From contig CAZVFE010000004.1 of the NCBI GenBank assembly GCA_964626405.1, positions 1 to 48,871 of the forward strand: a stretch of DNA of 48,871 nt, given 5' to 3'. This DNA comes from CAZVFE01 sp964626405 (GTDB taxonomy: Bacteria; Bacteroidota; Bacteroidia; Cytophagales; Spirosomataceae). Under the pieces are notes generated by a model. That model had not been told where the DNA came from, did not search any database, and saw only the letters and a program-made list of their open reading frames with translations. Positions 1 to 7,546 of the stretch are shown here, one piece after another. Numbering within the stretch: the first letter of the stretch is position 1; every line of letters begins with the position of its first letter. The translations under genes were made by a program, and so were the position numbers.

Positions 1-797
1 ATCCGAATTTAAATATGGTTGGAGAGGAATGGACAACCAATTTGCAAATTACTTCTTATTGGCAAAAAGGAAAGAAAAATCCAGATGGATATGAGTCTAA
101 TTTACCTTCAGTAATGGATTTCCCTTTGCAAGCTGCAATATCTGAAGGGTTAAATTCTAAAGAGAATAATTGGGGAAAAGGTCTTTCTAAAATTTCAGAG
201 GTAATTTCAAGTGATTTAATTTATCCAGACCCTTATAATTTGGTAATTTTCTTGGATAATCATGATATGTCTCGATTCAATACGCAAGTAGGAGAGAATT
301 CCAAATTATTTAAAATGGGTTTAGGAATGATAGCTACTTTGAGAGGTATTCCACAGATTTATTATGGTACAGAATTAGCCTATTCTAATCCTAATTCATC
401 AGAACATGGTGAAATAAGAAAGGATTTTTACGGAGGATGGAAAGGGGACAGCAAAGATGCAATTTCTCAGAAAAATTTATCCTCAATAGAAAAGGAAAGT
501 CAAGATTTCCTTAAGAAATTATTGAATTGGCGAAAAACAGCTACTGCCATTCACAATGGTAAAATGCTTCATTTTGTTCCTGAAAATAATATATATGTGT
601 ATTTTAGATATAATTTGGAACAAAAAGTAATGGTGATCGTAAATAAGAACGAAAAGGCAACTAAAGTTGATTGGTCCAGATTTGTAGAAATCTTGCCAAA
701 AGATGCAATAGGGCATGATATTTTAACAAATGAGCAAGTAGATTTTCGAAATTATTTAGCCCCTGCGATGCAGACCACTATTCTGGAAATCTTATAA
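1..797 (+). CDS. GH13 alpha-amylase family glycoside hydrolase, C-terminal part (partial)
   Basis: The reading frame is open through the left edge of the window, so only the C-terminal roughly 264 residues are present. Two GH13 signatures are visible. NMVGEEW near the left edge carries the expected catalytic acid Glu. FLDNHDMSRF about 70 residues later carries the Asp that stabilises the transition state in this family. The sequence then runs through the end of the TIM barrel (IPQIYYGTELAY) into a short C-terminal beta domain. The enzyme should hydrolyse alpha-glucans or maltodextrins and resembles neopullulanase/cyclomaltodextrinase (SusA-like) enzymes. Signal peptide and exact specificity cannot be judged because the N-terminus lies outside the window. 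The family call is firm and the substrate is inferred. Confidence 0.88.
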   Translation, partial: PNLNMVGEEWTTNLQITSYWQKGKKNPDGYESNLPSVMDFPLQAAISEGLNSKENNWGKGLSKISEVISSDLIYPDPYNLVIFLDNHDMSRFNTQVGENSKLFKMGLGMIATLRGIPQIYYGTELAYSNPNSSEHGEIRKDFYGGWKGDSKDAISQKNLSSIEKESQDFLKKLLNWRKTATAIHNGKMLHFVPENNIYVYFRYNLEQKVMVIVNKNEKATKVDWSRFVEILPKDAIGHDILTNEQVDFRNYLAPAMQTTILEIL

Positions 798-855
798 TTA
801 CACATAATTTGCATAATAGATTTAATAAAAATTTAAAAGATAAAGAATATTAATT

Positions 856-863
856 TATTTTTG
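856..863 (+). promoter_or_regulatory. Bacteroidota -7 promoter box
   Basis: TATTTTTG matches the TAnnTTTG consensus of the Bacteroidota housekeeping sigma factor. It lies about 31 bases before the ATG at 895, which gives a leader of roughly 27 bases. No clear -33 element was seen. Confidence 0.5.
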
Positions 864-894
864 ACTCCTTTTTCCTTAATTCAAATTAGTTTTA

Positions 895-2241
895 ATGAAA
901 TTTTTTAGGTTTTTATTATTTCTATTTTTAACGAGTATTATCCACAATACTTTCGGAGGGGATTTCGTATGGTTCAATAAAAGGGATTTGTTTTTTTATA
1001 AAATAGATTTGGAGAGGGCGGAACTTTTTAAAAGGAATAAAAATTCTGAATGGAAATTTGATAAAAAGGTATTGCTAAAGGATGTAAATGAAGTAGGATT
1101 GATGCAAGATTTTACATTGAATCCCATTTATCACCTTAATTCTATTTATTTTTTTTCTTCTGGTACAAATCGAACTTTCGAATATAATTTTGTCGAAAAC
1201 TATTTTAAGGAATTTGAATCTTTTGATCAAAATGGGGTTGATTTTGAGTCATTTGTATTTGAGACGAATGATGGTGTTTTCAAGTTAGGGGGTGCAGGTT
1301 TTTGGAACGTCAATAATCAATTATATCAATTTAATTTTTCTCGAAATAAATGGGAATATCTTCCATGTTACGGGGAAAGCCCAATGGCAGTAATTAGTAA
1401 TTTTGCCCAATACGATCCAATTGAAAATAAAATTATCATTTTAGATGTTTATGAAACTACCATACATAAAAATTTGGAGAAATTTAATTTTTATGCTTTA
1501 GATTTAAAAAATCGAAATTGGGAAAAAATTGGGTACCTAACCCATCCTAGGTTGGTTGAGTATTTCAACAAATTTCAGGGAATGAATACGCGTTTAGGAG
1601 ATTATAATTTATTACCAATTGATAATGATTATTTTGTCCTAGATTTTAAAAGAAATAAATTATACCAATATTTTGGGAGTGAAAGGCATTTTTTTCATGA
1701 TAAGAAATTCTTTGAATATAATTTTGAGGGAGAAAAGTACTATATTTTTGGTAATCATGGAATTATGGATTATTCTCAAGGTTATATTGTAAAATATTCT
1801 CAAGATAAATTTTTTAAAAAAAATAGTTTGATTGGTGATTTATATGAGCCTATTTCTTTGATATTGCCGTTTAACTCATTTCATGGATATTTAAGTTTTT
1901 CATTAATACTAATTTTTTTACTAATCATCTATTTTTTGAATAAAAAAGAAACCAAAGGATTGAAAAGGGTAGAAAAAAATTCTTATGAAACTATTTTGAA
2001 TCAATTATTGGATTTGGGGGTTCAAGAGTATAATATGGAAGATATAAATAATGTTTTAGGCCTTGATGGAAAATCTCCTGATACCCAGAGGCATTATAGG
2101 TCCAAGTTTTTTACGGAATTCAATAAATATTTTTTGGAAAATTATAAAATTGAGAGTGCTATAAAGCGTGTTCAGGCAAAGAATGATAAACGATTTATGG
2201 TTTATGTCTTGGATGAGGAATTGGTAAAAATGCCAAGATAA
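895..2241 (+). CDS. Kelch-like beta-propeller protein with one membrane segment and a C-terminal cytosolic domain
   Basis: I recognise an architecture rather than a named gene. The 448-residue product starts with a hydrophobic signal sequence (about residues 1-20). It continues with a beta-rich region containing kelch-like blades, such as YQFNFSRNKWEYLP and FYALDLKNRNWEKIG. One strong transmembrane segment follows near residues 330-348, then positively charged residues (NKKETKGLKR), which puts the C-terminus in the cytoplasm. The last roughly 95 residues are helical and contain a dense basic stretch (RHYRSKFFTEF). They resemble the helix-turn-helix-like tails that I recall on some Bacteroidota kelch membrane proteins. 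A sensor role with an extracytoplasmic propeller is an inference. It converges on the tRNA gene and appears monocistronic. Confidence 0.6.
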   Translation: MKFFRFLLFLFLTSIIHNTFGGDFVWFNKRDLFFYKIDLERAELFKRNKNSEWKFDKKVLLKDVNEVGLMQDFTLNPIYHLNSIYFFSSGTNRTFEYNFVENYFKEFESFDQNGVDFESFVFETNDGVFKLGGAGFWNVNNQLYQFNFSRNKWEYLPCYGESPMAVISNFAQYDPIENKIIILDVYETTIHKNLEKFNFYALDLKNRNWEKIGYLTHPRLVEYFNKFQGMNTRLGDYNLLPIDNDYFVLDFKRNKLYQYFGSERHFFHDKKFFEYNFEGEKYYIFGNHGIMDYSQGYIVKYSQDKFFKKNSLIGDLYEPISLILPFNSFHGYLSFSLILIFLLIIYFLNKKETKGLKRVEKNSYETILNQLLDLGVQEYNMEDINNVLGLDGKSPDTQRHYRSKFFTEFNKYFLENYKIESAIKRVQAKNDKRFMVYVLDEELVKMPR

Positions 2242-2257
2242 ATGATATTTGAAATTG

Positions 2258-2329
2258 TAGCTCCTACAGGAATCGAACCTGTATCTTGGGTACCGGAAAC
2301 CCACATTCTATCCATTGAACTAAGGAGCC
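2258..2329 (-). tRNA. tRNA-Arg (anticodon CCG)
   Basis: Read on the minus strand, the 72 bases fold into a complete cloverleaf. The acceptor stem is GGCTCCT with AGGAGCT, including one G-U pair. The anticodon stem is TGGGT/ACCCA and the T stem is ACAGG/CCTGT around the loop TTCGAAT. The anticodon loop TTCCGGT places CCG at 2296-2294, reading the arginine codon CGG. The discriminator base is A and the next bases are CAA, so CCA is not encoded and must be added after transcription. The gene starts 15 bases downstream of the pseudouridine synthase stop on the same strand, so co-transcription is possible. Confidence 0.95.
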
Positions 2330-2344
2330 AATTGAATTTTAAAA

Positions 2345-3070
2345 TTAGGAATATTTTTCGAGCAATTTTATTAATACCTCGAAATCCTTGGGATAGGGTG
2401 CCTGAATTTCTATGATTTCATTATTTAAATCCTTGAATTGGATAGAATAAGCATGTAATGCCACTCTTTTTATTAAAGGATTTTCTTCCTTTCCTTTCCC
2501 TATTGAAAAATTACGTTTTAAATCTGATAGATATATCTCTGGCCCCCCGTAGGTGCTATCCATTAAAATAGGGGCTTTTAAACAGGTTAAATGGATTCTT
2601 ATTTGGTGCATCCTGCCCGTAATTGGCATACATTCTACCAAACTACAATTCCTATAAACCCTCAGGCTTTGAAACCAGGTTTCTGCATGCTTTCCGTTCT
2701 GACGATCTATGATGACCTTTCCGTCCTTTAAAGGTAAAATAGGAAAATTAACTAGGATGCCATCCCATTCTTGCTGACCTTCAACTACGGCATGGTATTT
2801 CTTATTCACCTCTCTATGTTCAAATTGCATAGAAATATGACGATAAGCCTCCGGATTTTTTGCAATTACCAAACATCCAGATGTTTCTTTATCCAATCGA
2901 TGTCCCAATTGTGCATCCTCCGAATATTCTTTTGCTAAGCGAATAATTCCCTTTACGGTTGAATCCCCTCTTTCATCTAAAGAAGAAATCCCCGCTGGTT
3001 TATTGATAATTAGATAATTATCGTTTTCAAATAATATTAAATCTTTAAATTGTATCTTCAATTCACTCAA
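2345..3070 (-). CDS. RluA-family pseudouridine synthase
   Basis: This enzyme should isomerise specific uridines in rRNA or tRNA to pseudouridine. It has the family core: an early IINKPAG motif, then HRLDKETSG, whose Asp (residue 60 with this start) is the catalytic residue of the RluA family, and GRMHQIRIHL later. There is no S4 RNA-binding domain, so it is a short, single-domain member of 241 residues. I place the start at TTG 3070. The frame stays open upstream, but the region before it holds the stop codon of anmK (3093-3095) and a promoter box (3078-3085). Starting here also puts the first conserved strand (LILFENDNYLIINKP) at the usual distance from the N-terminus. The RNA target cannot be told from sequence. 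Confidence 0.85.
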   Translation of the reverse strand: MSELKIQFKDLILFENDNYLIINKPAGISSLDERGDSTVKGIIRLAKEYSEDAQLGHRLDKETSGCLVIAKNPEAYRHISMQFEHREVNKKYHAVVEGQQEWDGILVNFPILPLKDGKVIIDRQNGKHAETWFQSLRVYRNCSLVECMPITGRMHQIRIHLTCLKAPILMDSTYGGPEIYLSDLKRNFSIGKGKEENPLIKRVALHAYSIQFKDLNNEIIEIQAPYPKDFEVLIKLLEKYS

Positions 3071-3077
3071 TTTTCTG

Positions 3078-3085
3078 CAAAAATA
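3078..3085 (-). promoter_or_regulatory. -7 promoter box of the pseudouridine synthase gene
   Basis: The minus strand reads TATTTTTG, an exact TAnnTTTG match, lying between the anmK stop codon and the proposed TTG start. Only seven bases separate the box from TTG 3070, so the transcript would have a leader of a few bases at most. Confidence 0.5.
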
Positions 3086-3092
3086 AGTTGAA

Positions 3093-4274
3093 TTAATCGG
3101 GAAAACTAATCTTTCCAAAATAAGGCCATGGGTGAGGGCCAAGTCTTCTCTGTTTAGATGATTCTGGATTTGATATTGTCTCATTGCATAAAACAGCAAA
3201 TAAGGCAGCTTCCTTTGCCTCCGGATGAATCATTTCTTTTTTTATTTTTCCTACAGATAAATTAGGGAATTTATTTTGAAGTAATTCAATTAGGAATAGA
3301 TTGTTTGCGCCCCCGCCAGAAATTAGAATTTCAGTATTTAGACAATTATCTAAATTAATTAAATCCTTAAAGGATTTTTCAATACAATAAACGGAGTATT
3401 CCGTAAGGGTACGAATAATATCTTGGGATTCAAATTCTGAAAAATTTTGAATTATGAATTGGAAATCAAATTCTTCCGGACCAGTTGATTTAGGGTATTC
3501 TCTGTTTAGAAATGGGTGATTTATTAATGATTCCCATAATTCAGGAATCATTTTTCCGGATCTAGCAATAAGTCCATCTTGATCAAAATCTTTCTGATAG
3601 AAATATCTCATTCCAGCATCTATTAAGGTATTTCCAGGGCCAGTATCCGATAATTTTATTTCATTTGTATTTTCACTTCGAGGTAAAAAAGTAAAATTTC
3701 CGATACCTCCAATATTCAATAGGATTTGATCTTTCTTTGGATTTGAAAATAGGAGATAGTCTCCGAAGACCACAAGAGGAGCTCCTTCTCCACCATGAGC
3801 GATATGTTTTTGTCTGAAATCAGAAACCGTTATTATGCCAGTTTCCTTGGAAATGATATCAGCTTCTCCAATTTGAAAGGTAGAGGATCCCATACCAAAA
3901 TTATTTTTGGGAACATGCATGATGGTTTGACCATGGGAAGCGATTAAGTCTATTTTACTATTTTCTACCTTCCATTCTTTTAAAGTTTTATTGATCATTT
4001 CTCCATGTATTCTGCCCAATTCAGCATTTAAGGCAGAAAGAAAAGGTAATTCAACTAGACCCTTTGCAAATACCTTCGATATTTGATTTTTTAATTCAGT
4101 GGAATATTCCACTGTTTTAAAGAATTTTAGATTCAATTTAGTGGATTTTCCAAAGCCGGTTATTTCACATAAAGCCAAATCTAAGCCATCCAAAGATGTT
4201 CCAGACATTAACCCTAAAATTAATTTTGATTTTTTATGCGAAATCTGATAAAGTTTTTCAAGGTTTTGATTCAT
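3093..4274 (-). CDS. anmK: Anhydro-N-acetylmuramic acid kinase
   Basis: AnmK phosphorylates 1,6-anhydro-N-acetylmuramic acid to MurNAc-6-phosphate with ring opening, and so recycles peptidoglycan fragments in the cytoplasm. The sugar-kinase-fold motifs are all present: GLMSGTSLDGLDLALCE near the N-terminus, LLNIGGIGNFT, DTGPGNTLIDAGMRYF and ISGGGANNLFL. The length of 393 residues is normal. I chose the ATG at 4274 (MNQNLEKLYQ) over an in-frame ATG at 4322, because the 16 extra residues are hydrophobic and not typical of a soluble cytosolic kinase. The MurNAc-6-P etherase gene murQ that would follow this step is not in the window. Confidence 0.93.
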   Translation of the reverse strand: MNQNLEKLYQISHKKSKLILGLMSGTSLDGLDLALCEITGFGKSTKLNLKFFKTVEYSTELKNQISKVFAKGLVELPFLSALNAELGRIHGEMINKTLKEWKVENSKIDLIASHGQTIMHVPKNNFGMGSSTFQIGEADIISKETGIITVSDFRQKHIAHGGEGAPLVVFGDYLLFSNPKKDQILLNIGGIGNFTFLPRSENTNEIKLSDTGPGNTLIDAGMRYFYQKDFDQDGLIARSGKMIPELWESLINHPFLNREYPKSTGPEEFDFQFIIQNFSEFESQDIIRTLTEYSVYCIEKSFKDLINLDNCLNTEILISGGGANNLFLIELLQNKFPNLSVGKIKKEMIHPEAKEAALFAVLCNETISNPESSKQRRLGPHPWPYFGKISFPD

Positions 4275-4469
4275 CCAGTTTTTTGATAGGAAATTTATTA
4301 AAAAAAAATTAGGGGACACCATTCCCCTTACCCCCTGTAATTTACTTGTTTTTAATGATTATTTCAAACCATTTAATTGATAAAAATTATGCTATTTATT
4401 AAATGAAATATAATTCAACACTACTGCCCCGTTACTATCCTACTTTTCCAATATTCCAAAATTCTTCTT

Positions 4470-4501
4470 TTCTACAATTCTTATATTCTACAATTCCTAT
4501 A
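4470..4501. repeat. Tandem 16-bp repeat upstream of lhgO
   Basis: TTCTACAATTCTTATA (4470-4485) is directly followed by TTCTACAATTCCTATA (4486-4501), differing at one base. The repeat sits in a strongly pyrimidine-rich stretch just upstream of the lhgO promoter box and could serve as an upstream promoter element or a slipped-strand tract. Confidence 0.75.
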
Positions 4502-4522
4502 TTCTTTTATTTATTCTTTTAT

Positions 4523-4530
4523 TATTTTTG
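4523..4530 (+). promoter_or_regulatory. -7 promoter box abutting the lhgO start
   Basis: TATTTTTG is followed by CAAA and then ATG at 4535. With the usual few-base spacing from this box to the transcription start, the mRNA would begin at or next to the A of the ATG, which makes it a candidate leaderless transcript. This supports ATG 4535 over the longer open frame. Confidence 0.6.
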
Positions 4531-4534
4531 CAAA

Positions 4535-5728
4535 ATGCAATACGATATAATTATTATTGGAGGAGGAATCGTAGGATTAGCCTCAGGTTTAAGACTTCAA
4601 GAGAAGTTTCCATCAAAATCTATTTTAATTCTTGAAAAAGAAAAATCTCTAGCTTCTCATCAAACTGGAAATAATTCCGGAGTGATTCATTCAGGGCTAT
4701 ATTATAAACCTGGATCATTAAAAGCCAAGAATTGTATAGATGGATATCATCAATTAGTGGAATATTGTGAGAAAAAAGATATCCCATTTGAAATAACCGG
4801 TAAAATCGTAGTAGCATCCAATCAAGAGCAAATTCCTTTGTTGGAGAATTTATATAAACGTGGACAAGAAAATGGGCTTGAGGGAATAAAATACCTTAAT
4901 CTAGAGGAGATGAGGGAGTATGAGCCACATGTATGGGGACTAAAAGGCATGTTCGTTCCTCAAACAGGTATTGTGGATTATAAGGTGGTTGCAGAAAAAA
5001 TTGGAGATGATTTTCTTGAAAAAGGCGGAACTATCCGATTAGGTGAGAAAGTAATTAAAATTGCCCAGGGAACTACTGTTTCAATTGTTGAAACAGAAAA
5101 TTCATCCTTTGAAGGTAAATTGATTATAAATTGTGCTGGTTTATACTCTGATAAAGTAGCTCAATTAAGTCAGAAAGATCCTATAGATGTGCGTATCGTA
5201 CCATTCAGAGGGGAATATTATAAATTAAAGCCTGAAAAGGAATACCTAGTAAAAAATCTAATTTATCCTGTTCCAGATCCTAATTTCCCTTTTTTAGGAG
5301 TACATTATACTAGAATGAAAAAAGGGGGAGTAGAGGCTGGTCCAAATGCCGTTCTTGCCTTTAAAAGAGAAGGTTATAAAAAATCCAATATAGATTTCAA
5401 AGAATTATATGAAACATTGTCTTGGCCAGGTTTCCAAAAGGTAGCCGCAAAATATTATCAAACAGGTTTGGGAGAAATGTATCGCTCTTTTTCTAAAGCA
5501 GCTTTTACTAAGGCTTTACAAGTTTTAATTCCAGAAATCCAAGAATCAGACTTAGTTGATGGGGGAGCGGGTGTCCGGGCCCAAGCTTGTGATCGAAATG
5601 GAGGATTATTGGATGATTTCTCAATAATTCAAAATAAACAAATAATCAATGTATTGAATGCCCCAAGTCCTGCTGCCACTTCCTCCTTGTCTATTGGTAA
5701 AACAATTGCAGATTTAGTGAAGGAATAA
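4535..5728 (+). CDS. lhgO: L-2-hydroxyglutarate oxidase (FAD-dependent)
   Basis: The enzyme belongs to the DAO/LhgO family and oxidises L-2-hydroxyglutarate to 2-oxoglutarate, passing electrons to the respiratory chain. The N-terminus MQYDIIIIGGGIVGLASGL is a textbook FAD-binding Rossmann fold with a GxGxxG-type glycine run. NNSGVIHSGLYYKPGSLKA and the C-terminal GGAGVRAQA are characteristic of this family. The frame is open upstream to 4403, but those 44 extra codons encode a Phe/Tyr-rich, T-rich tract that overlaps the promoter box, so I reject them. The resulting 397 residues match the family length. Recovery of 2-oxoglutarate from side products of central enzymes is its known purpose. Confidence 0.93.
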   Translation: MQYDIIIIGGGIVGLASGLRLQEKFPSKSILILEKEKSLASHQTGNNSGVIHSGLYYKPGSLKAKNCIDGYHQLVEYCEKKDIPFEITGKIVVASNQEQIPLLENLYKRGQENGLEGIKYLNLEEMREYEPHVWGLKGMFVPQTGIVDYKVVAEKIGDDFLEKGGTIRLGEKVIKIAQGTTVSIVETENSSFEGKLIINCAGLYSDKVAQLSQKDPIDVRIVPFRGEYYKLKPEKEYLVKNLIYPVPDPNFPFLGVHYTRMKKGGVEAGPNAVLAFKREGYKKSNIDFKELYETLSWPGFQKVAAKYYQTGLGEMYRSFSKAAFTKALQVLIPEIQESDLVDGGAGVRAQACDRNGGLLDDFSIIQNKQIINVLNAPSPAATSSLSIGKTIADLVKE

Positions 5729-5763
5729 TTATAAAAAAAATCCTAAAAACGAATTAGATTTTG

Positions 5764-5771
5764 TATATTTG
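5764..5771 (+). promoter_or_regulatory. -7 promoter box of ilvD
   Basis: TATATTTG matches TAnnTTTG and lies 24 bases before the ilvD ATG, predicting a leader of about 20 bases. That is too short for a T-box or an attenuation leader. Confidence 0.65.
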
Positions 5772-5795
5772 CGCCGCTGTAAAACACAATTTTAG

Positions 5796-7472
5796 ATGAC
5801 TTTAAATAAATTTTCAAGGACTTTAACACAAGAAATTACGAATCCCGCTGCTAAGGCAATGCTTTATGGTATTGGACTTACCAACGAGGATATGAATAAG
5901 CCACAAATTGGTATTGCGTCCACAGGTTATGAAGGCAACCCATGTAATATGCATTTAAACGGGTTATCTGTTCATATTAAAAAAGGAATTCAGGAAAATG
6001 ATATGGTAGGTTTGATCTTCAATACAATTGGAGTATCAGATGGAATGACAAACGGAAATGATGGAATGTCTTATTCATTGCCATCAAGAGATATTATTGC
6101 GGATTCAATTGAAAATGTGGTTGGCGCGCAATGGTATGATGGTGTTATAACAGTGGTTGGATGTGATAAAAACATGCCCGGTGCCATGATGGCCCTGGCT
6201 CGTTTGAATCGTCCTGGTATGATGGTTTATGGAGGAACAATTCGTTCCGGACAATATAAGGGTAAAAAATTAGATATCGTTTCAGCTTTTGAAGCATTAG
6301 GACAAAAATTTGCTGGAACTATTACAGATGAAGATTACGAAGGGGTTATTCAAAATTCAATTCCAGGACCAGGAGCATGTGGCGGTATGTATACTGCAAA
6401 TACAATGGCTTCCTCCATGGAGGCAATGGGTTTGGTACTTCCAAATTCTTCTTCCTATCCTGCAACACACGAGGGTAAAGTAGCCGAATGTTTGGCTATT
6501 GGTGCTGCAATGAAAAACCTTTTGGAGAAAAATATTTGTCCAAAAGATATCATGACTAGAAAAGCCTTTGAAAATGCCATGACAATCGTGATGGCCTTAG
6601 GCGGTTCTACCAATGCTGTTTTACATTATTTGGCGATTGCTCATTCTGCAGGAGTTGAATTTACTTTAAAAGATATTCAAGATATTTCAGATAGAACTCC
6701 TTTAATCGCTGATTTGAAGCCTTCAGGAAAATATTATATGGAGGATATGCTAGAAATTGGAGGTGTTCAGGCTGTAATGAAATATTTACTGCAAGAAGGT
6801 TTAATGCATGGAGATTGTATGACAGTCACTGGTAAAACCTTAGCGGAAAATTTAGCAGATACACCTGATTTGAATTTCGAAACACAAAAAATAATTACTC
6901 CTCTAACAAAACCTATTAAGGAAACAGGCCATTTACAGATTTTATTTGGAAACCTTGCGCCAGAAGGGTCGGTTGCAAAAATAACAGGTAAAGAAGGTGA
7001 AAGATTCGAGGGGATTGCTAAAATTTGTGAAAGAGAAGAAGAATTAATCGAATTCGTTTCGAAAGGGGAAATAAAAGCAGGACATGTTGTAGTTATTCGT
7101 AACGAAGGCCCAAAGGGTGGCCCGGGTATGCCAGAAATGTTAAAACCGACTTCCGCAATTATGGGAGCAGGTCTAGGTGATAAAGTTGCGATGATTACAG
7201 ATGGAAGGTTTTCCGGAGGATCTCATGGTTTTGTAGTAGGCCATGTATCCCCAGAGGCGCAGGATGGAGGACCAATTGGTTTAATAAAAGATGGTGATAA
7301 AATAACAATCGATGCTGTAAACAATGAAATTACCCTTCATGTATCAGATGAAGAACTTGCAAAAAGAAAAGCAGAATGGAAACCAATTCCTTCTCCTTTT
7401 ACGTCTGGAGTTCTAAGAAAATACATTAAAAATGTTTCATCTGCGAGCAAAGGTTGTATTACTGATTTATAA
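5796..7472 (+). CDS. ilvD: Dihydroxy-acid dehydratase
   Basis: IlvD dehydrates 2,3-dihydroxy-isovalerate and 2,3-dihydroxy-3-methylvalerate to the 2-oxo acids that precede valine and isoleucine. The three iron-sulfur cysteines of the family are visible: Cys50 (GNPCNMH), Cys123 (VGCDKNMPGAM) and Cys195 (GPGACGGMYTANTM). The C-terminal GRFSGGSHGFVVGHVSPEA is the second family signature. The length of 558 residues is normal. It opens the ilvD-ilvB-ilvN-ilvC cluster and has a clear promoter in front. In this pathway it acts after IlvC although it lies first in the operon. Confidence 0.97.
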   Translation: MTLNKFSRTLTQEITNPAAKAMLYGIGLTNEDMNKPQIGIASTGYEGNPCNMHLNGLSVHIKKGIQENDMVGLIFNTIGVSDGMTNGNDGMSYSLPSRDIIADSIENVVGAQWYDGVITVVGCDKNMPGAMMALARLNRPGMMVYGGTIRSGQYKGKKLDIVSAFEALGQKFAGTITDEDYEGVIQNSIPGPGACGGMYTANTMASSMEAMGLVLPNSSSYPATHEGKVAECLAIGAAMKNLLEKNICPKDIMTRKAFENAMTIVMALGGSTNAVLHYLAIAHSAGVEFTLKDIQDISDRTPLIADLKPSGKYYMEDMLEIGGVQAVMKYLLQEGLMHGDCMTVTGKTLAENLADTPDLNFETQKIITPLTKPIKETGHLQILFGNLAPEGSVAKITGKEGERFEGIAKICEREEELIEFVSKGEIKAGHVVVIRNEGPKGGPGMPEMLKPTSAIMGAGLGDKVAMITDGRFSGGSHGFVVGHVSPEAQDGGPIGLIKDGDKITIDAVNNEITLHVSDEELAKRKAEWKPIPSPFTSGVLRKYIKNVSSASKGCITDL

Positions 7473-7509
7473 AAAACTGAATTTATTTTTTAAAATAGGT
7501 CTTTTATCC

Positions 7510-7517
7510 TAAATTTG
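7510..7517 (+). promoter_or_regulatory. -7 promoter box of ilvB
   Basis: TAAATTTG matches TAnnTTTG and lies 29 bases before the ilvB ATG. It suggests that ilvBNC can be transcribed separately from ilvD, although the 74-base gap has no terminator. Confidence 0.5.
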
Positions 7518-7546
7518 ACCTTTTAACTGAATTAATTTAAAATTCA

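Noticed and set aside
1..797. Truncated amylase as a pseudogene.
   Set aside because: The frame is open through the left edge of the window and the catalytic motifs are intact, so the gene is cut by the window and not broken.
4403..4534. N-terminal 44-residue extension of the L-2-hydroxyglutarate oxidase.
   Set aside because: It is Phe/Tyr-rich, encoded by a repeat-containing T-rich tract, and overlaps the promoter box. The Rossmann fold starts at ATG 4535.
5737..5771. Hairpin AAAATCCTA/TAGATTTT just before ilvD as an attenuator or operator.
   Set aside because: The stem needs a bulge, is A/T-only in large part and has no T-run. The ilvD leader is too short for attenuation.
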